From assembly GCF_900172375.1 (NCBI RefSeq), contig NZ_FWFS01000011.1:1-64000 (forward strand): a stretch of 64,000 bases of DNA. The letters run 5' to 3'. Shown in pieces: positions 60,642-64,000 of the stretch (the first letter of the stretch is position 1; every line of letters starts with the position of its first letter). The position numbers were made by a program, and so were the translations under genes. This stretch comes from Aquimixticola soesokkakensis (GTDB lineage: Bacteria; Pseudomonadota; Alphaproteobacteria; Rhodobacterales; Rhodobacteraceae). Below the pieces are notes generated by a model. It saw only the letters and a program-made list of their open reading frames with translations. It searched no databases and was not told where the DNA came from.

Positions 60642-61397
60642 TTAGTGAATAAGCGATCCGCCGTTCACATCGACTTCGGTGCCGGTGCAATAGGCCGACA
60701 GATCGGAGGCAAGGAACAGCGCGCAGCCCGCCACATCAAGGGCGGTGCCTGCCCGGCCCATCGGGATGCCCTCAAGCACGGAAGCGCGCTGCGCATCGGT
60801 GAGTTTACCGGCGGTGATGTCGGTGGCGATAAACCCGGGGCACAGCGCGTTCAAGCGGATGCCATCGGGCGCAAGTTCGCGCGCCATCGCCTTGGTCAGG
60901 CCCAGAATGCCCGCCTTGGCCGCCGAATAATGCGGCCCGCCAAAGATGCCGCCGCCGCGCTGTGCGGACACGGAGGACAGGTTGACGACCGACCCGGATT
61001 TGCGCGAGCGGAAATGCGGGATCAGCGCCTGCGTCATGTACAAAGTGCCGCGCAGGTTCACATCCAGCACGTCCTCGTAGTTCTTGGGGCCGATCTCCAT
61101 GATCTTGAGCGGCTGGGTGATGCCGGCGTTATTCACCAGAATATCCACCGCGCCCCATTTGGCGACCAGCGCATCCGCCGCCGCCTGACAGGCGGCCAGA
61201 TCGGTGACGTTGCAGGCCAGACCCACATGCCCCGCGCCCGGCAGATCGGCCGCAGCCGCTTCGGCCTGCGCCAGATCGAGGTCCAGAATGGCCACCGTCG
61301 CGCCATGTTCGGCAAACAGCTTTGCCGTTGCCTTGCCCAAACCGCGCGGGCTGGCCGCCCCCGTCACCACGGCGAATTTTCCGTCCAAAAGTCCCAT
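60642..61397 (-). CDS. Short-chain dehydrogenase/reductase (SDR, FabG-like)
   Basis: This 251-residue classical SDR has TGAASPRGLGKA (12-23), LVNNAGITQP near 91, the catalytic Ser in VVNLSSVSAQRGGG near 138, and Tyr/Lys in HYSAAKAG near 155. The C-terminal NALCPGFIATDI is typical. It probably oxidises or reduces a sugar, polyol or hydroxy acid delivered by the TRAP system. The gene lies between the transketolase subunits and the TRAP binding protein. Confidence 0.88.
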   Translation of the reverse strand: MGLLDGKFAVVTGAASPRGLGKATAKLFAEHGATVAILDLDLAQAEAAAADLPGAGHVGLACNVTDLAACQAAADALVAKWGAVDILVNNAGITQPLKIMEIGPKNYEDVLDVNLRGTLYMTQALIPHFRSRKSGSVVNLSSVSAQRGGGIFGGPHYSAAKAGILGLTKAMARELAPDGIRLNALCPGFIATDITAGKLTDAQRASVLEGIPMGRAGTALDVAGCALFLASDLSAYCTGTEVDVNGGSLIH

Positions 61398-61422
61398 TGT
61401 CTTCTCCCTTTTCGTGCGGCTG

Positions 61423-62451
61423 TCACAGCCAGCTTTTGATCTGGTCCGCCACTTTTTCAGTGCTCAAACCGTACATGTCGTGCAGCGTGGGCAGCGCCCC
61501 CGCTTCCAGAAACTGATCGGGCAAACCGATCTGGCGGAACGTCGGCGTGACACCGGCGCGCAGCAATGTGCCCGCCACGGCTTCGCCCAGACCGCCCACC
61601 ACCGTGTGGTTTTCCGCCGTCACCAGCAGACGCCCCTTGCCCGCTTCGCGCAGGATCGTTTCGCTATCGAGCGGCTTGATCGTGGGGCAATGCAGCACCG
61701 CCACATCCACCCCGTCTTTGGCAAGCCGTTCGGCGGCATCCAGCGCGCGCATGGTCATGATGCCGCTCGACACCACCAACACATCACCGCCCTCGCGGAT
61801 CATCTGCGCGCGCCCCAGTTCGAACCGGTAGTCCGGCTTGTAGCGCGGGATGACATTGGCCACCTTGCCGCGCAGCAGGCGGGCATAGACCGGACCGTCA
61901 TGGGCAATCATCGCAGGCACCATCTGGGTCACATCCGCCGCGTCGCAGGGGTCGATGATCGTGAGGTTCGGCAGGCCGCGAAAGATCGCCAGATCCTCGC
62001 TCGCCTGATGGCTCGGACCATAGCCCGTGGTCAGCCCCGGCAGGCCGCACACGATTTTGACCGGCAGGTTTTCCTCGGCAATCGCCATGCAAATGAAATC
62101 ATAGGCGCGGCGCGAGGCAAAAACCGAATAGGTCGTGGCAAAGGGAATGAACCCCTCATGCGCCAGCCCCGCCGCCGCCGACATCAACAGCTGTTCGGCC
62201 ATGCCCATCTGGTAAAACCGGTCGGGATTTTCCTGCGCGAAGATGTGCAGATCGGTGTATTTCGCCAGATCGGCACTCAGCCCCACGATCCGCGGATCGT
62301 CCTTGGCCGCCGCATTCAGCGCATGGCCAAAGGGGGCAGAAACCGTGTCATAGCCTTCGGCGGCAAGCGAGGCGATCATCGCAGAGGTCGCAACTTTCAC
62401 CTCTGGCACTTTGCGCGGTTCATATTTACGCGCGCGGGCAAGAGCGGTCAT
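61423..62451 (-). CDS. Transketolase, C-terminal subunit (split type)
   Basis: This 342-residue protein has the transketolase pyrimidine-binding and C-terminal domains: SAPFGHALNAAAKDDPRIVGLSADLAKYTDL, QMGMAEQLLMSAAAGLAHEGFIPFATTYSVFASRRAYDFI (with the catalytic glutamate in MAEQ) and GLTTGYGPSHQASEDLAIFRGLPNLTIIDPCDA. It needs the N-terminal subunit encoded upstream; the starts and stops overlap as ATGA. Split transketolases of this kind often serve specific catabolic sugars (e.g. apulose 4-phosphate) instead of the pentose phosphate cycle. Confidence 0.9.
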   Translation of the reverse strand: MTALARARKYEPRKVPEVKVATSAMIASLAAEGYDTVSAPFGHALNAAAKDDPRIVGLSADLAKYTDLHIFAQENPDRFYQMGMAEQLLMSAAAGLAHEGFIPFATTYSVFASRRAYDFICMAIAEENLPVKIVCGLPGLTTGYGPSHQASEDLAIFRGLPNLTIIDPCDAADVTQMVPAMIAHDGPVYARLLRGKVANVIPRYKPDYRFELGRAQMIREGGDVLVVSSGIMTMRALDAAERLAKDGVDVAVLHCPTIKPLDSETILREAGKGRLLVTAENHTVVGGLGEAVAGTLLRAGVTPTFRQIGLPDQFLEAGALPTLHDMYGLSTEKVADQIKSWL

Positions 62452-63314
62452 GCGGGGACTCCCTGATCCAGAATTTCAAGGGCTTTCGTCCATTCATCCG
62501 CCTCGACGCGCACAAAATGGTTGCTTTCGCGCGCCTCCAGAAACGGCACGCCCTTGCACATCAACGTGTTGCAAATGATCACGCGCGGCCCTTTGCCCGC
62601 ATGGCTGCGCGCCGCGTCAAAGGCCGCGACCAGCGCGTCGATGTCGTTGCCATCCACCTCTTGGGCGAACCAGCCGAAGGCCTCCCATTTGGGCGCCTCT
62701 GCCCCGACCGCCAAAGCCGCGCGCGTCGGCCCGTCGGCCTGCTGGTTGTTGAAATCGACGAGGCAAATCAGGTTGTCGAGCTGCCACTGGGTCGCGGACA
62801 TCACCGCCTCCCATGTCGACCCCTCGCCCAACTCGCCATCCGACATCAGGTTGTAGACGAATTGGTCGCCGCCCTTGCGTTTGAGGCCCAAAGCCATGCC
62901 CACCGCAATGCCCAGCCCATGGCCCAGCGACCCGCCGGTGATTTCCATTCCCGGCGTGTAAGAGGCCATGCCCGACATCGGCATCCGGCTGTCATCCATG
63001 CCATAGGTGGCGATCTCGTTTTCGGGCAACACATCGGCCTCGATCAACGCGGCATAGAGCGCGATGGCGTAATGGCCGATGGACAGCAAGAACCGGTCGC
63101 GCCCCTCCCATTCGGGATCGCGCGCCCGCAGCGTCAGCGCATGGAAATAGGACACCGCCAAAACATCCGCCACGCCAAGCGCCTGACCGACATAGCCCTG
63201 CCCCTGCACTTCGCCCATCTGCAAAGCCTTGCGCCGAATTCCCCAGGCGCGGCGTGCCAGTGACACGTTCAAGCGCGGGTTTGACGACGGCAAAGCCGCT
63301 GTTTCCTGTGACAT
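62448..63314 (-). CDS. Transketolase, N-terminal subunit (split type)
   Basis: This 288-residue subunit has the thiamine-diphosphate-binding half: GYVGQALGVADVLAVSYFHAL, RDRFLLSIGHYAIALYAALIEADVL, GGSLGHGLGIAVGMALG, and the cofactor motif NLMSDGELGEGSTWEAVMSATQWQLDNLICLVDFNN near 155-190. The start at 63314 has GGGGGAGGG upstream. It begins the leftward operon with the C-terminal subunit, SDR and TRAP genes. A partner sugar kinase is not in the window. Confidence 0.9.
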   Translation of the reverse strand: MSQETAALPSSNPRLNVSLARRAWGIRRKALQMGEVQGQGYVGQALGVADVLAVSYFHALTLRARDPEWEGRDRFLLSIGHYAIALYAALIEADVLPENEIATYGMDDSRMPMSGMASYTPGMEITGGSLGHGLGIAVGMALGLKRKGGDQFVYNLMSDGELGEGSTWEAVMSATQWQLDNLICLVDFNNQQADGPTRAALAVGAEAPKWEAFGWFAQEVDGNDIDALVAAFDAARSHAGKGPRVIICNTLMCKGVPFLEARESNHFVRVEADEWTKALEILDQGVPA

Positions 63315-63537
63315 GATCCCTCCCCCGATGCGCCTCCAACGCCGCATCTGTTGCCCTGACCATGCCCTCGGGGCGGTCGAAATTAAAAGAAAGAATCCTT
63401 ACAGACATGTGAAGAATTTCTAAACAACTTGATGTCGGGTTTCGTTTCCCTCCCCTGCCCGCTTGCGCTTAGGTCAAGAGCAGGAGGAGCGCGCCCGAGA
63501 CGACGGACGCGCCACAAGGGAAATACTGGAGGATCAC
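63315..63537. promoter_or_regulatory. Divergent promoter region, split transketolase / TIM-barrel genes
   Basis: This 223-base gap carries the starts of two divergent transcripts. The middle (63380-63430) is AT-richer (AATTAAAAGAAAGAATCC) and is the likely promoter zone. GGAGG at about 63528-63532 serves the rightward gene. I see no clear palindrome. Confidence 0.4.
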
Positions 63538-64000
63538 ATGAAGCTCGGACTGGGCAGCTACACCTATCGCTGGTCGATCGGTCTCAAGGACCGCATCCCC
63601 GCGACCCCGCTCACCGCATTCGACCTGCTTGAGCGCGCGCAGGCGCTTGGCCTGTCTGTGGTGCAATATGCCGACAACATGCCGCTCGACCGCCTGTCAC
63701 AAGCCGACCACCACCGCCTCTACGAGGCCGCGCAGGCCAAAGGACTGGCGCTGGAACTGGGCACACAATGCTTTGATGCCGACGAGGTGGACCGCTACCT
63801 CGACATCGGCGAACGCCTGCACGCCAGGATCATGCGCGTCGCCCTCGACGAGGCCGACGGCCACCTCAGCGTGCCCGATCTGGCCGAACAACTGCGCCCG
63901 CGCATCGACAAAGCCCGCGCCAAGGGCATGAAAATCGCCATCGAAAACCACTTCAACTACCCCAGCGCGCGCATGGTCGAGCTGCTGGAAACGGTGGATG
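63538..64000 (+). CDS. Sugar phosphate isomerase/epimerase-like TIM barrel, cut by window end
   Basis: The first 154 residues are visible and still open at the window edge. MKLGLGSYTYRWSIG starts a xylose-isomerase-like barrel. ALGLSVVQYADNMPL, KGLALELGTQCFD, GERLHARIMRVALDEADG and MKIAIENHFNY (metal glutamate near 144) follow in the expected order. GGAGG lies five bases before the ATG. It is divergent from the split transketolase operon and may isomerise the same keto-sugar or sugar acid. About half of the protein is missing, so the specific group cannot be named. Confidence 0.8.
   Translation, partial: MKLGLGSYTYRWSIGLKDRIPATPLTAFDLLERAQALGLSVVQYADNMPLDRLSQADHHRLYEAAQAKGLALELGTQCFDADEVDRYLDIGERLHARIMRVALDEADGHLSVPDLAEQLRPRIDKARAKGMKIAIENHFNYPSARMVELLETVD

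Overview
The window is a GC-rich alphaproteobacterial catabolic region. No rRNA, tRNA or other taxonomic marker is present, so the assignment is an inference. A marine or plant-associated member of the Rhodobacterales, close to the rhizobial gene pool, fits best: TRAP and CUT2-type ABC importers dominate, Moc-like and Ery-like gene sets occur, and a RibH2-type lumazine synthase sits behind an FMN riboswitch. Nearly every gene belongs to one of several peripheral carbon-source modules, each with its own importer and regulator.

Layout. (1) 1-475: edge of an IS3-family element that has cut an amidohydrolase gene (476-688). (2) 685-9780: two divergent operons around a GntR/FCD regulator. A shikimate/quinate dehydrogenase-like enzyme and a TRAP transporter run on the minus strand. 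A xylose-isomerase-fold TIM barrel, type II dehydroquinase, intradiol ring-cleavage dioxygenase, HpaH-like hydratase, HpaI-like aldolase and a leaderless substrate-binding-fold protein run on the plus strand. Together they look like a route for quinate/shikimate-type or related aromatic substrates. (3) 9890-18703: Rieske ferredoxin, ferredoxin reductase and a membrane di-iron hydroxylase resembling MocE/MocF/MocD, wrapped around a sugar ABC importer. A LacI regulator, an aldo/keto reductase and a creatininase-family hydrolase follow. (4) 18773-32520: inositol-type catabolism. There are two sets of Gfo/Idh/MocA dehydrogenases and IolE/IolI-like TIM barrels, an ABC importer and two LacI regulators, with palindromic operator candidates. 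(5) 32836-37766: a lower-GC surface-polysaccharide block (unknown protein, glycosyltransferase, a possible capsule protein, and a fused double methyltransferase). (6) 38035-38997: a bile-acid-symporter-family transporter.

(7) 39137-43403 and 46797-56560 together encode a complete erythritol pathway. EryA, EryB, EryC, EryH and EryI take erythritol to D-erythrose 4-phosphate, with an ABC importer plus a DUF2291 protein, the regulators EryD (SorC family) and a DeoR-family protein, and an adjacent transketolase that can use the product. Between the two halves lie an FMN riboswitch with ribH2, a FUSC-family membrane protein and a thioredoxin/CcdA pair. (8) 56641-64000: a LysR regulator, a second TRAP transporter, an SDR dehydrogenase and a transketolase split into two subunits, divergent from a TIM-barrel isomerase gene that runs off the window end.

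The operons are tightly packed, with many ATGA/GTGA overlaps. Rho-independent terminators are visible after the ferredoxin reductase, tkt, eryI, the erythritol binding protein and the LysR gene. The strongest candidates for undescribed biology are the mixed ring-cleavage operon (2), the Moc-like oxygenase linked to inositol genes without an aminotransferase (3-4), and the fused methyltransferase block (5).
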